The notes below the pieces were generated by a model that ran no database searches, was not told the origin of the DNA, and worked only from the letters and a program-made list of their open reading frames with translations. Positions 34,643-44,562 of a DNA stretch of 64,000 nt are shown here, in pieces. Within the stretch, counting starts at the first letter, position 1. The number at the start of each line of letters is the position of its first letter. Both the position numbers and the translations under genes were made by a program. The stretch comes from Bacteroidales bacterium (GTDB lineage Bacteria; Bacteroidota; Bacteroidia; Bacteroidales; UBA932): NCBI GenBank assembly GCA_015060455.1, contig SUYM01000013.1, positions 17,692 to 81,691 on the forward strand, in the 5' to 3' direction.

Positions 34643-35938
34643 TCAAAAAACATTCAATGTATCAACACATGAACGAGCACGCTCATGCAGTTTTTGCATT
34701 GTCGATAATTTAGAATTAACAGGCATCTTCAACACCAAATTCCCATAATATAAAGCCTTTGCTTTATTGTCTGTTTTAACGTGCATCTCCATCAACAATA
34801 TAAGGGGATATAGGCGTGATGGGACCATATAATGAGCGTGGATATAACATTTTTCTGCTTTGTCGTACTGCATCATACCTTCATAGTTTTTTCCCATTAT
34901 ATTGTAAAACATGGGGTCGGAAGATATACGCGAGCCTTTTTCAAGCACCTCATTACTTTTTTGATATTGTCCGAGTTTATGTAGTGCATATCCGTAATCA
35001 TATAGGAAGCGGTAATTATCACTCAACGTATTATATAAATTGTCATACTCCTGCACAACTTCATCATAGAGTTCGTAAGATGAAAGGTATCTGGTGCTTT
35101 TCCATACACTTTCTGCCTCACTTTCAATATGGAATACACTCAACGGATATGAAAAGAAGGCAAATACGGAAAGTGAGATTAGTCCATACCCAAGAGGACT
35201 TTTTTTACGAATAAGAACAATTAATAGAATAATTAAAATCAAAATAGTCGCAATCATTGCCACTACTCCATATTCAACACCAATCCTTAAATACTCGTTG
35301 AACGCATACTCCGGACATCCGGCGACCCTGACAATCATCTCACACCTCTCTTTTTCCGCAAAATATTCTGCCTGAGTTCTTCCATATACGCCCAATATCG
35401 CGTTCGGTCCGCTGCCGGTCAAAGGATTATCGCATATCGCTCTTAATTCCATATGCCATATATGTAGTCTTCCAATGGCAGAATCCCATTTAATACAGAA
35501 AATTCCAACTAAAAGGGTCACGACAGATATGGCAACTATAGCCGCTAATTTTCGATTCTCTGTTACCCATTTGTGTAACCCATATTCCGTATATGCAAGA
35601 ATTAAACACACTATCCCAAAACCTAACCATGCTGCTCTGCTCATTGATGCGGGAAGTACCAACATACATAGCACAGCAGAAACTGCCGCCACAATCTGAC
35701 AAAATCTGACACACCTGTACTTCTCACCTCGGCTGATGATCAGATAAGAAACAAGTATTGATAGAAATATAGATATCCATCCGCCGAATGGTCCCGGATT
35801 TTCAAAACTGCCAGTCATAGCAAACTGTACATGTCCGGAGGCTCGAACGCCTAATATCTGAAGTAATCCTAAGATAGACTCGTAAGATGCGATAACTGAT
35901 ATCAGTAAAACAAGAATTATGTTAAACGTTTTCTTCAT
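34643..35938 (-). CDS. O-antigen ligase-like membrane protein with TPR tail
   Basis: Inner-membrane protein of 431 residues. The first 270 have about seven hydrophobic segments and the SFENPGPFGGW motif typical of the Bacteroidales members of the Wzy/WaaL (O-antigen ligase) superfamily; the CDNPLTGSGPN motif follows near residue 190. Residues 290-425 form TPR-like helices (YDYGYALHKLGQYQKSNEVLEKG). Its ATG overlaps the RND permease stop by four bases, so it is translated with the exporter genes. Whether it joins glycans or does something else for the peptide cluster is unknown. Confidence 0.8.
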   Translation of the reverse strand: MKKTFNIILVLLISVIASYESILGLLQILGVRASGHVQFAMTGSFENPGPFGGWISIFLSILVSYLIISRGEKYRCVRFCQIVAAVSAVLCMLVLPASMSRAAWLGFGIVCLILAYTEYGLHKWVTENRKLAAIVAISVVTLLVGIFCIKWDSAIGRLHIWHMELRAICDNPLTGSGPNAILGVYGRTQAEYFAEKERCEMIVRVAGCPEYAFNEYLRIGVEYGVVAMIATILILIILLIVLIRKKSPLGYGLISLSVFAFFSYPLSVFHIESEAESVWKSTRYLSSYELYDEVVQEYDNLYNTLSDNYRFLYDYGYALHKLGQYQKSNEVLEKGSRISSDPMFYNIMGKNYEGMMQYDKAEKCYIHAHYMVPSRLYPLILLMEMHVKTDNKAKALYYGNLVLKMPVNSKLSTMQKLHERARSCVDTLNVF

Positions 35939-38900
35939 GAAATAACTCTATCGCATTTACTGAGACAGAATACAGGCAAAACCATAATAACAGCAATAAG
36001 TGAAACGATCATTCCTCCGATAGTTCCTATGGCGAAATCGAACCAAAAGACTTCCTGCGGGCCGTCTATAAGGAAAGGTATCAATCCCAGAACCGTAGAA
36101 ATTACTGTCAGCATTATAGGGTTTATCTTTCTACCGAGCGCCTTCACATAGCCGCGGATTCCTGTCAGTTCTGGATTATGTTGTATTACATCCTTATATG
36201 TCAACACTAAATATATTCCTGCATTCACGACAATTCCACATAGCATTACGAATGCCGCAAATCCGCCCTGATCAAAAGATAGATCGGACAAGCCAAAAGT
36301 CAGGAAAAGACCTATGAATGAAATCGGAATCATAAATATTACAGCCAGCGGAAGGCGAAACGATTCAAAGATAATTGCCAGCATCACGAAAATAACTGCC
36401 ACTATCAGGAATATCAGCCAGGCATACTTGTCTTTGTTCTCATCCCACCAGCCTCCTTGAGGGTTATAAGCCTTATAGCCTATCGGAAGTATTTCTTCGT
36501 TCATATGCTCTACAGCATTATTTATAACCTTGTTGGACAGTTCATAGCTTCCAATAAAGTCAAAACGCACACTTAGTTCATACGATTGATTATTTTTAGA
36601 TATGGTAACTCCAGATATTTTTTTTTCAATATTACCTATTTCTTGCAGAGGGACAGAGACATCTTCTACACAAACTGGAGTATGCAGAAAGTGCCAGTAG
36701 TCATATTTTTCTTTTTCAGATGATCGCAAAACCACCTCCGTCATTTCGCCTTCAGTGATGATAGATGATACGGAATTATCATATAATTGCGAAGCCAATG
36801 CTGAATAATACTGATATGGAGTGATATTCACTAAAGCCATTCTCTTGAAGTCATATGCCATATTAAGCTCGGTTTTGGGGCGCCCGTTCCATCCGGTTCC
36901 CCAAACCTCAGCTCCAGAGACTCGTCTATTCTTGGATATGTTTTCAATCAGATATTCTGCATATAGTTTAAGTTCCTGATAGTTGTAACCCCTGAGAGTT
37001 ATTCCATGTGACTTATGATTTGTCACAATATTGTTATTAAATCCGTTATCGTCTATACCATAAATCAACCAGTTAGCACCACCAAAGTTTATAGCCATTG
37101 AGGTTACCAGAGACTTGAGTTGCAACGGAAATGCAGTGTCTTCATATTCCGGTTTGAATTCTACTATTATTGACGCATTATCATATGAAGATATTTTTGT
37201 TGTAAACACCTTGATTTCATCAAACCCTGCAAGATAATTCTCCATTGATTTCACCACCTCATTCAACTGATGTACGGTACATCCTTCAAGCATTCCTGCT
37301 TTGATATGCAGAGTCTTCTGCTGAGGCTCACGATAGAAATTTGATCTATCTAATGCTCTATAGAATGCTCCAAAAGAAGATCCAGCGATTTTGTCTATTG
37401 CCTGTCTGTTGTCAGCATATGGTCTCCAGGATACAACTTTCTCCACCCCTTTCTGCCAGAGGTTCTTGTCCGTTTTCTTCTCCAACTGTGCGGAAGTCGG
37501 AAGCAGGCAAAGTGGCAAACCGAAAATAAGAATGAAAACGAAGATATAGACCCATCTGTGCCTTAGGCCCCATCCTATATATATTCTATAACTCTCTGCC
37601 CATCTTACCTGACGTCTGTGCTTTTTCATTGACGACACAGAAGCCGAAGTCTGCACCGGAAGATAATCCATCAGCGCCGGTATGAACAGCCAAGACACAA
37701 AAAGAGAAGCCACAAGATTAAGCGAAATGACCCAAATGAAGTCCTTCAGGTTTGCCTTCTCGCTCTCCGGCAGAAGGAGGACCATCAGCAGAGCCGCAAT
37801 AGTTGTCCCCACGGCAGCGAGCAGAGAAGGAAATGCCTTCCTGTCGCGGAAATGGGCATAATGGTCTATCATCACGATAGTGGTATCTATCACTATACCC
37901 AGAGAAACGGTAATTCCAGCAAGGGTGTATATGTGGATGCTGATACCGGCAAAGGCATAAATTGCAAGTGCAATCAGCAGATTTACAGCAAGAGTCAGGA
38001 CTATTATGAGCATATATCTCCACGAACGACTCACTGCAAAGACAAACAGCAGAAGAATCAGCAGGCATAGTCCTGTACGAAGATATATCTTATCAAGCTC
38101 TCCCGACACATATTCGGATGAATCGTATGCTATGCTCGCGGTTATCTCTTCCGGAAATTCACGTTGCAGTTTCAGCATTGTCTCGCGGACATCTTTTGTC
38201 ACGGTTAAGAGATTGACGTCTCCAGCTACTCCAACAGAGAGGGTGATGGTGTTAAGTCCGTTGACTCTGTAGTATGATTCTGGGAGCGACTCCTGATATT
38301 TCCAGTCCGCAACATCTCGCAGATGAACGATTCTTCCCTCTGAATTCTTCACAGGGATGCTTCCAAAATCCTCTCCTTCATTCATAGAGGCAAGCCTTAC
38401 GGCCATAGTTTCACTCCCAGCCTCGGATATTCCTATCAAAGTCTCGGAATATGCGTTACGGAATGCTTCTGCGATATCAGATGGGTTCACCCCGGCAGAC
38501 GCAGTCTTGGCTGCATCAAAGGTTATCACCCAATGGTATGGAGTCACACCATAAAGCGACACGTTGTCAACACCCTTTACAGCGGAAATGTCCGGCATGA
38601 CGTGCTCGCGGACATACCTCTCTATCTCCTGTGAAGGCAAGCTGCCTTTTATAAGATAGGACATTGCAGTTGTAACCCTTTGTCCTTGGGCATTATGAGA
38701 GATTGATGGGTATGATACATCGTCTGGTAGGTCCGGGTATATGTATCTGATTGCCGAAGCAATTTCAAGACGAGCCACAGACAAGTCTGTCCCTCTCCCA
38801 AATTTTGCCCTTACTCGCCCTCGTCCAAGATACGAATCCGATGACACTTCCGTGACACCTTCTACACGTGAGATCACCCCTTCCAATTTTGATGTAACTT

Positions 38901-39072
38901 CAGACTCTACAATTTCAGGAGATGCTCCCGGATAAGAAAACGATATAGTTACAGTTCTACTGGCAGAAGATGGTTTATACTGAATATTCAGCATAGGAAG
39001 CGATACTATGCCGATCACCGACAGCACAGCCATCACTAACAATACTGAGAATGATGAAATCTTTCTACTCAT
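35935..39072 (-). CDS. RND-family efflux permease, second subunit
   Basis: Inner-membrane transporter of the AcrB/MdtB-C type. It starts MSRKISSFSVLLVMAV at 39072, overlapping the previous RND gene by eight bases; the longer track start at 39114 is unlikely. Twelve helices and two large periplasmic loops are seen. At the TM4 relay position it reads VIDTTIV, keeping one Asp of the usual D-D pair, and TM10 has VVNAG where AcrB has its Lys. Two adjacent, unequal RND genes suggest a hetero-oligomer like MdtBC. Part of set A with the adaptor, TolC and an NVEALA peptide. Confidence 0.88.
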   Translation of the reverse strand: MSRKISSFSVLLVMAVLSVIGIVSLPMLNIQYKPSSASRTVTISFSYPGASPEIVESEVTSKLEGVISRVEGVTEVSSDSYLGRGRVRAKFGRGTDLSVARLEIASAIRYIYPDLPDDVSYPSISHNAQGQRVTTAMSYLIKGSLPSQEIERYVREHVMPDISAVKGVDNVSLYGVTPYHWVITFDAAKTASAGVNPSDIAEAFRNAYSETLIGISEAGSETMAVRLASMNEGEDFGSIPVKNSEGRIVHLRDVADWKYQESLPESYYRVNGLNTITLSVGVAGDVNLLTVTKDVRETMLKLQREFPEEITASIAYDSSEYVSGELDKIYLRTGLCLLILLLFVFAVSRSWRYMLIIVLTLAVNLLIALAIYAFAGISIHIYTLAGITVSLGIVIDTTIVMIDHYAHFRDRKAFPSLLAAVGTTIAALLMVLLLPESEKANLKDFIWVISLNLVASLFVSWLFIPALMDYLPVQTSASVSSMKKHRRQVRWAESYRIYIGWGLRHRWVYIFVFILIFGLPLCLLPTSAQLEKKTDKNLWQKGVEKVVSWRPYADNRQAIDKIAGSSFGAFYRALDRSNFYREPQQKTLHIKAGMLEGCTVHQLNEVVKSMENYLAGFDEIKVFTTKISSYDNASIIVEFKPEYEDTAFPLQLKSLVTSMAINFGGANWLIYGIDDNGFNNNIVTNHKSHGITLRGYNYQELKLYAEYLIENISKNRRVSGAEVWGTGWNGRPKTELNMAYDFKRMALVNITPYQYYSALASQLYDNSVSSIITEGEMTEVVLRSSEKEKYDYWHFLHTPVCVEDVSVPLQEIGNIEKKISGVTISKNNQSYELSVRFDFIGSYELSNKVINNAVEHMNEEILPIGYKAYNPQGGWWDENKDKYAWLIFLIVAVIFVMLAIIFESFRLPLAVIFMIPISFIGLFLTFGLSDLSFDQGGFAAFVMLCGIVVNAGIYLVLTYKDVIQHNPELTGIRGYVKALGRKINPIMLTVISTVLGLIPFLIDGPQEVFWFDFAIGTIGGMIVSLIAVIMVLPVFCLSKCDRVIS

Positions 39073-42000
39073 CTTTTCTTCTGTATATCGAATAATAGAG
39101 CGCCGGAAGCACAAACAGGCTCACAAGAGTTCCAATGGTCATACCCACAATGATCACAATTGACATCGGATATTGGAGGTCATCACCCATATTGCCTCTG
39201 CTGAGGAACGGGCAAACAGCCAAAATCGTCGTAAGCGAAGTCATTATGATTGCCTTCCGCCTTCGGCTACTAGCCTCGGTCACGGCCTGTCTGAGCGCAT
39301 AGCCTTCCTTCCTCATCCTGTTTATCGTGTCTATCTTCAGAATCGAGTCGTTGATCACGATTCCACATATGACTACAAGACCGATCATCGACATCAGATT
39401 GATGCTTAACCCCATAACCCACAGGACAATCAGTGAAGCGAACACATCCACGACTATCTCAGACAAGATTATCACCGGCTGAAGGAGCGACTCAAATTGG
39501 GAAGCCAGAATCAGATATAGCAGCACAACAGCAATAATCAGGACCAGCATGAGTTCCAACACCATCTTCCTGTTCGAGAACCACGAGCCACTATAACTCA
39601 CCTCATATCCGTCATTTTCGCCAACCACGGAATTCACAATTGCCATCACTTCAGGGACATTATCCACATCCAGAGAGACGGGATAATAGTTACCCTCTGC
39701 CCCGGACACAACGGTCTTGAAATCCGCCATATAAGTTTGACGCATAAGTACCGAAACAGGAATCCTTACACCATCCTTGACAATAAATTTCTCCGAAAGA
39801 ATTTCAGCAAGGCTTCCTGCGTCATCTCCGGTAAGCACGGGGATCGTTCTTGCCCCCTGAACAATCGAGAACAATCTGTTTTCATTAAGGGAATTCCTGA
39901 GAACAGATGACAACTCCAAATATGACACATCATACAATGTCATCATCTGCGGATCTGCAATGAAAAGCGCATCGGTCTTTACCGGAACATCCTCAATATG
40001 CACTCCCGGCAGTTTAGCGCGAAGTTTCCCCAGCAACCCACGTAATCCTTCTACCTCAAGACGCGGAAGCGATGCTGGTCTTATCCTTGCGACCAGCGGA
40101 GCCTCGCTTTCGGCGAAAACAGCATCAAAGATATTGCCCGAGACTTCAAACCCATATACAGCAGAAGGATATTTCTCTGAAACGGCCTTTGCCAAAGCAG
40201 TCTTTACTTCTTCGACAGTCTTCATATCCTCGCAGTTCACATAGATTGAGGTTTCTCCGGTTCCAAGTTCACCGCTATGACCGAGGATGAACCTCTGCAT
40301 TCCCACCATTGAGGTGGTCTGAAGGCATTCATTCCGGATCATATTCTCCAGAGATGCTACTCTGCGTTCATTCTCCCAAATGCTTATCTGCTCGTTCCAG
40401 TCGATGGTCATTATAGTCTCCGTATAGGTCATCTCCGGAAGTCTTTCCTTTGGCATCAGTGCAAAACAAACCACGGCTCCCACCACGGACACTGCAAGAA
40501 TGCTCCACGCCACGACTCTATGCTCTATGAACCATCCCATTATTTTCTCGTCCCATCTGCGGAGCGGTTCATCAAAGGATATGCGCTCAAGCAGAGGATT
40601 GGCACGGAAGGACGGAAGCTTGCGATACCACCAATAGTAATAGACAGGTATCACAGTAAGTGTGACCACATAGGATGTCAGCAGGACAATTGTCACAGCC
40701 ATCGCCTGGTCGAAGAAGAGTTCGCCGGCGATTCCGCTGACGAAGATCAAAGGAATGAAAACCGCACACGTAGTAAGTACAGAACTGAGCATCGGTCCTG
40801 CGACCTCCTTGGTGCCTTCAATCACAGCATCCCGCAAAGCCTCTCCTCGCTGCCATCTTCCAGTGATGTTATCTACAAGGACGATGGTATTGTCCGCCAT
40901 CATTCCCACTCCCAGAAGAAGGCCTGAAAGAGATATTATGTTGATGGAAAGCCCCATCACGTAAAAAACGGCCATCGAAAATATCAACGCAACAGGCATC
41001 GTCAGAGACACAAGTGCAGGAGAACGGAAGTCCTTCATAAAGAAGAATATCACAAGACAGGCAAGAATAACTCCTACCATGATGTTCTGCACAAGATTGT
41101 TGATCGAATATTCCAGCAACTGGGTCTGGTCTCGGGTAACAGTAAACTTTATCTCCGGATACTCATTTGAGAAGTTTCCCATCATTGTATCCATACTTCT
41201 TCTCAAAGCGGACATTCTTGCATCGTTCTGCTTGATCACTGCCATACACACTGACCTTTTCCCGTCAGAGCGGACAAGTCCGGTCTTCTTGCCCGGTTGC
41301 TGCTGAACGCTTGCAATATCCTTTATCTGCATCACCCTGTCCCCGGTCCTGAACCAGATGTTCGCAATATCCTCGCAGGCGGCGACGCTAGAAAGGAACT
41401 TTACATTATACCTATACTGGCCGTCGTGGATGGTAAGCGATCCGAGATGGATGTTTGACGAATTTACGATATTCTCGAACTGAGCCTGAGTCAGTCCCAA
41501 CTGATCCAGCTTCCTCTGGTCAGGGATTATCATTATCTGATCATCGATATAACCGCTTATATCCACCATAGCCACCTCTTCCTGCTGTTCCAGACGCTTG
41601 CATATCACGTCCTGCGCAAAGCGGCTCATCTGATTGAATGCCTCTTCGGTATCCTCTACAGGAGTCAGATTTATGTAGAACGCAGGAATATCGGTAGCGC
41701 TGGCTTTCAACACCTTAGGACGGTCTATATCAGGAAGGACAGACATACATCTGTCGATCTTCTCATTCACCTCCACAAACACATAGTCCATGTCAGATCC
41801 GTGACTGAATCTAAGTCTGATAGTGCCGAATCCGTCTCTGGACTCGGTAGTGATCTCTTCCACTCCGTTCACCTGCATCAGTTGTTGACGTAGCGTCTTT
41901 ATGACGCTTTCATCCATCTCTCGTGCAGACATCTGAGAAGAAACCGCCTGAATGGTTATGTAAGGAATATCCATATCCGGAATCAACGACACAGGCAGAA

Positions 42001-42085
42001 GTCTCATGCTCACAATACCGAGCACGACCACCACCAGCATCATCATAGTCACGGAAATCGGTCTATCCAACAGGGTCTTCAGCAT
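39065..42085 (-). CDS. RND-family efflux permease, first subunit
   Basis: AcrB-like inner-membrane pump subunit of 1006 residues. It begins MLKTLLDRPISVTMMML, has the periplasmic porter loops after TM1 and TM7, and reads GMMADNTIVLVDN in TM4 (one Asp of the usual pair kept) and CGIVINDSILKID in TM10. Five bases after the adaptor gene and overlapping the second RND gene. The neighbours (peptide, signal peptidase, TolC) suggest a peptide or its modified product as substrate rather than a drug; this is inference. Confidence 0.9.
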   Translation of the reverse strand: MLKTLLDRPISVTMMMLVVVVLGIVSMRLLPVSLIPDMDIPYITIQAVSSQMSAREMDESVIKTLRQQLMQVNGVEEITTESRDGFGTIRLRFSHGSDMDYVFVEVNEKIDRCMSVLPDIDRPKVLKASATDIPAFYINLTPVEDTEEAFNQMSRFAQDVICKRLEQQEEVAMVDISGYIDDQIMIIPDQRKLDQLGLTQAQFENIVNSSNIHLGSLTIHDGQYRYNVKFLSSVAACEDIANIWFRTGDRVMQIKDIASVQQQPGKKTGLVRSDGKRSVCMAVIKQNDARMSALRRSMDTMMGNFSNEYPEIKFTVTRDQTQLLEYSINNLVQNIMVGVILACLVIFFFMKDFRSPALVSLTMPVALIFSMAVFYVMGLSINIISLSGLLLGVGMMADNTIVLVDNITGRWQRGEALRDAVIEGTKEVAGPMLSSVLTTCAVFIPLIFVSGIAGELFFDQAMAVTIVLLTSYVVTLTVIPVYYYWWYRKLPSFRANPLLERISFDEPLRRWDEKIMGWFIEHRVVAWSILAVSVVGAVVCFALMPKERLPEMTYTETIMTIDWNEQISIWENERRVASLENMIRNECLQTTSMVGMQRFILGHSGELGTGETSIYVNCEDMKTVEEVKTALAKAVSEKYPSAVYGFEVSGNIFDAVFAESEAPLVARIRPASLPRLEVEGLRGLLGKLRAKLPGVHIEDVPVKTDALFIADPQMMTLYDVSYLELSSVLRNSLNENRLFSIVQGARTIPVLTGDDAGSLAEILSEKFIVKDGVRIPVSVLMRQTYMADFKTVVSGAEGNYYPVSLDVDNVPEVMAIVNSVVGENDGYEVSYSGSWFSNRKMVLELMLVLIIAVVLLYLILASQFESLLQPVIILSEIVVDVFASLIVLWVMGLSINLMSMIGLVVICGIVINDSILKIDTINRMRKEGYALRQAVTEASSRRRKAIIMTSLTTILAVCPFLSRGNMGDDLQYPMSIVIIVGMTIGTLVSLFVLPALYYSIYRRKDE

Positions 42086-42089
42086 AACC

Positions 42090-43169
42090 TTATTTCTTTA
42101 ACTGTACCTTTGAACCGTCAGCAAGATTAAGATTACCCTTGACGATTACTTTGTCTCCGTCATTGAGTTTAGCGCCCCTGTCTGCATTGGCCGTAACTAC
42201 ATGTGAATCTCCGTTAGAACGGATAATATTCACGTATGTCCAGTGTGCGACACCATCGTCAGTATAAGTGAAGAGCACATCTAGATTGTCACGCACAACT
42301 ACGGCATTTCTCGGTACCACCAACTGTCTCGGAATCATGCGTTCTACGATCACCTTCACATTCATTCCATCAATCAACGAACCGTCATTACGGACTGTAG
42401 CACGGACCGCAATCTGACCGTTCTTATCGACTGTCGGGTTTATCTCGCTGACCTTGCCTGTAACTGACTTCGACGGATCAGCAAAAGGAATCACCTTCAC
42501 CTGAAGCCCTTTCTCCAGAAATGCATATTCTGATTCCATTACCGAGAAATCCACATCAAGGCTGCTGTCGTCAATCACTGTGCAGAACGGATCAACAGTT
42601 ATCCTGTCGTACTCCTTCAGTTTCAAATCTGCGACTTTTCCACTGTATGGAGCCTTTAGAACGGCCCCCTCAAAGTCCAGTCGGGCTCTTTCCAGACTGT
42701 TCTTTGCAGAAGTATAGCCCGAACGCATCTTTGCCATAGCAAGAACCTTCTGAGGTACGCCTGCAGTATCCTTGGCAGCATAACCCTGACCGGCAAGCAC
42801 ATCGTAAAGTTCCAGTTCCGCCTTTCCCAAAGCAATCTGAGCAGCCTCCATAGAAAGTTTGAGATCAGGTCTGTCAAGTTCCGCAATCACGCTTCCTGCA
42901 GACACCTTTCCCCCATTGACCACATTCAACTCCGACACGATGCCACTGCTTCCAAAAGACAGAGAAGCCCTGCGTCCGGCCTTAAGTTTTCCGTTTGACA
43001 GCAACTGATGGGCAAAGTCCGTCCTCTTCAAAGTAATGACTTCCACCTCATTTATCCCCGGCATGGCAACGATCTTTCCATCCTTAAACTCATCTGCAGA
43101 AGGATTCCCACAGGCTGTGATTGCCATTGTCGTACACATGACGACCATTATATTCAAAAACTTTCTCAT
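42090..43169 (-). CDS. RND periplasmic adaptor (membrane fusion) lipoprotein
   Basis: HlyD/AcrA-type adaptor of 359 residues linking the RND pump to TolC. A lipoprotein signal (MAITACGNP) gives Cys20 as lipid anchor. Then the lipoyl/barrel-sandwich halves: SLSFGSSGIVSELNVVNGGKVSAGSVIAELD and LKAPYSGKVADLKL, with a short helical hairpin (about 105-165) between, followed by the beta-barrel and membrane-proximal domains. Five bases before the first RND gene. Confidence 0.93.
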   Translation of the reverse strand: MRKFLNIMVVMCTTMAITACGNPSADEFKDGKIVAMPGINEVEVITLKRTDFAHQLLSNGKLKAGRRASLSFGSSGIVSELNVVNGGKVSAGSVIAELDRPDLKLSMEAAQIALGKAELELYDVLAGQGYAAKDTAGVPQKVLAMAKMRSGYTSAKNSLERARLDFEGAVLKAPYSGKVADLKLKEYDRITVDPFCTVIDDSSLDVDFSVMESEYAFLEKGLQVKVIPFADPSKSVTGKVSEINPTVDKNGQIAVRATVRNDGSLIDGMNVKVIVERMIPRQLVVPRNAVVVRDNLDVLFTYTDDGVAHWTYVNIIRSNGDSHVVTANADRGAKLNDGDKVIVKGNLNLADGSKVQLKK

Positions 43170-43267
43170 CTTGCTGTCATTTCAATGTATATTTAATAAT
43201 TGCTGCTCCTTCCTTGTAAATAACTTTATCATATTCTGCCTGAGACGAACTGTTCACGTATCCCACC

Positions 43268-44263
43268 TTAGTCCTTGAAATAGTGATAATATAAGATGTT
43301 GGCTTGATTTGTATTCATACCATATAAAAGGTCATTTGCGTTATCTATTACAAAAACATTTATATATTTATCCAACAAAATACGTTTCCTGAGATTTCCC
43401 TCCCAATCAAACACATGAATTTCCGGTAAAATATCTTCATTAAAAGATCCATTAAAACAAAGCGCATAGATATTATCATTGTAAATACATGGGTAAGAGC
43501 CATAGGCTATATGATTTTCCTTTTCTCCAGGCTTGTATCTACGAAAAGTATTTGGCACACGCACATCTACATCTATTGTGTTCTCCTCATTTATATCCAA
43601 TATTCTAATCTTTCTAAAATTTGCATACAAACTGGCGACTTTATTCTCCGTAGGATGTTTTAGAATATGCTTTATGTAAGTGAATGCCTTCATCTCCCCA
43701 TTATAGTCACCCCATTCCGGATACGCACACAAATACTCCGGCTCATTGTCAGTATATTTATATAAAATGAACTCGGCATCCTCGTTGGCAAGATTCATAG
43801 ACAAATAACCATTTTCTACAAATATTCCATTCTGCGGATGCTTCCGAGTATTTATCTTTGATGACGACAAAATATTAATTTTATCTCCATCAACAACCAC
43901 CTCCTTCTTTAGTCCTCCTACATCCATGCATACAAATCCCTCATTGGTTCCAACTATACTTCTAGCATCAATATGCATAAATTCATTTGGTCCTCTTCCT
44001 TTTATACCAATATTAGTATAATGCCCTGAAAGTGGATCACTGAATATTGAAAACAAGGTATCGCCTTCACACTGATATACAACTAAATTATCACCTTGCA
44101 TAAACATCTTTGCGGGCATCAGCATTTCTCGTGACAAATCTATTTCATGCAGCGAAACTTCACTTGTCACTTCTGCATTTTCAACTATTCGAACGTTTGT
44201 CCGATTGCAGCAAACAAAAATTACCAAAAGGAAGGGTAAAGATATTTTTATAACAGTATTCAT
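43268..44263 (-). CDS. 6-bladed beta-propeller lipoprotein (set A)
   Basis: Bacteroidales 6-bladed beta-propeller family member of about 331 residues. The lipobox VIFVCCN puts a lipid on Cys near residue 19. Blade-like repeats follow, with the family GIKGRGPNEFMHID motif near residue 85. I use the ATG at 44263, four bases overlapping (ATGA) the NVEALA stop, matching the arrangement at 53752; the track begins three codons earlier. No enzymatic residues are seen. The constant pairing with NVEALA peptides suggests that it binds the peptide. A 98-base gap to the adaptor gene follows. Confidence 0.85.
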   Translation of the reverse strand: MNTVIKISLPFLLVIFVCCNRTNVRIVENAEVTSEVSLHEIDLSREMLMPAKMFMQGDNLVVYQCEGDTLFSIFSDPLSGHYTNIGIKGRGPNEFMHIDARSIVGTNEGFVCMDVGGLKKEVVVDGDKINILSSSKINTRKHPQNGIFVENGYLSMNLANEDAEFILYKYTDNEPEYLCAYPEWGDYNGEMKAFTYIKHILKHPTENKVASLYANFRKIRILDINEENTIDVDVRVPNTFRRYKPGEKENHIAYGSYPCIYNDNIYALCFNGSFNEDILPEIHVFDWEGNLRKRILLDKYINVFVIDNANDLLYGMNTNQANILYYHYFKD

Positions 44264-44541
44264 CGCATGCATTTTTGATTTACATTTGATGCAGAGGATA
44301 CTTTTTTGATTGTACAGTCAAAACAATCACGAACCTCCAAATATAAAGAAGGATCATAGTTATCATTGTCCACCTTCCAGCAGTCAACGTAACCATCTGT
44401 ACCTATTTCATTTCGGGCCAAAGCTTCAATGTTTGCGTGAAATAAAGAATCGGACCGATTACTTTTAACAAGCAAAGCAATAGCAATAACATTACATAAA
44501 AGTACAGTAGTAGCGACACAAGCATAAATTCTTTTCATCAT
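44260..44541 (-). CDS. NVEALA-family precursor peptide (set A)
   Basis: Small exported peptide of 93 residues. A single hydrophobic segment (about residues 8-27) is followed about ten residues later by NIEALA, the hallmark of the NVEALA family. The C-terminal part has four Cys in the order C-x18-CxxC-x16-C and would be the mature peptide. It lies 21 bases after tolC and overlaps the propeller gene by four bases. Biological activity of the family is unknown to me. Confidence 0.8.
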   Translation of the reverse strand: MMKRIYACVATTVLLCNVIAIALLVKSNRSDSLFHANIEALARNEIGTDGYVDCWKVDNDNYDPSLYLEVRDCFDCTIKKVSSASNVNQKCMR

Positions 44542-44562
44542 ACGATAATTTTAAATTAAACA

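Noticed and set aside
43177-43266. 29 open codons (KVGYVNSSSQAEYDK region) between the propeller and adaptor genes, minus strand
   Set aside because: Composition looks coding, but there is no start codon apart from GTG and no recognisable family; could be a remnant, too short to claim.
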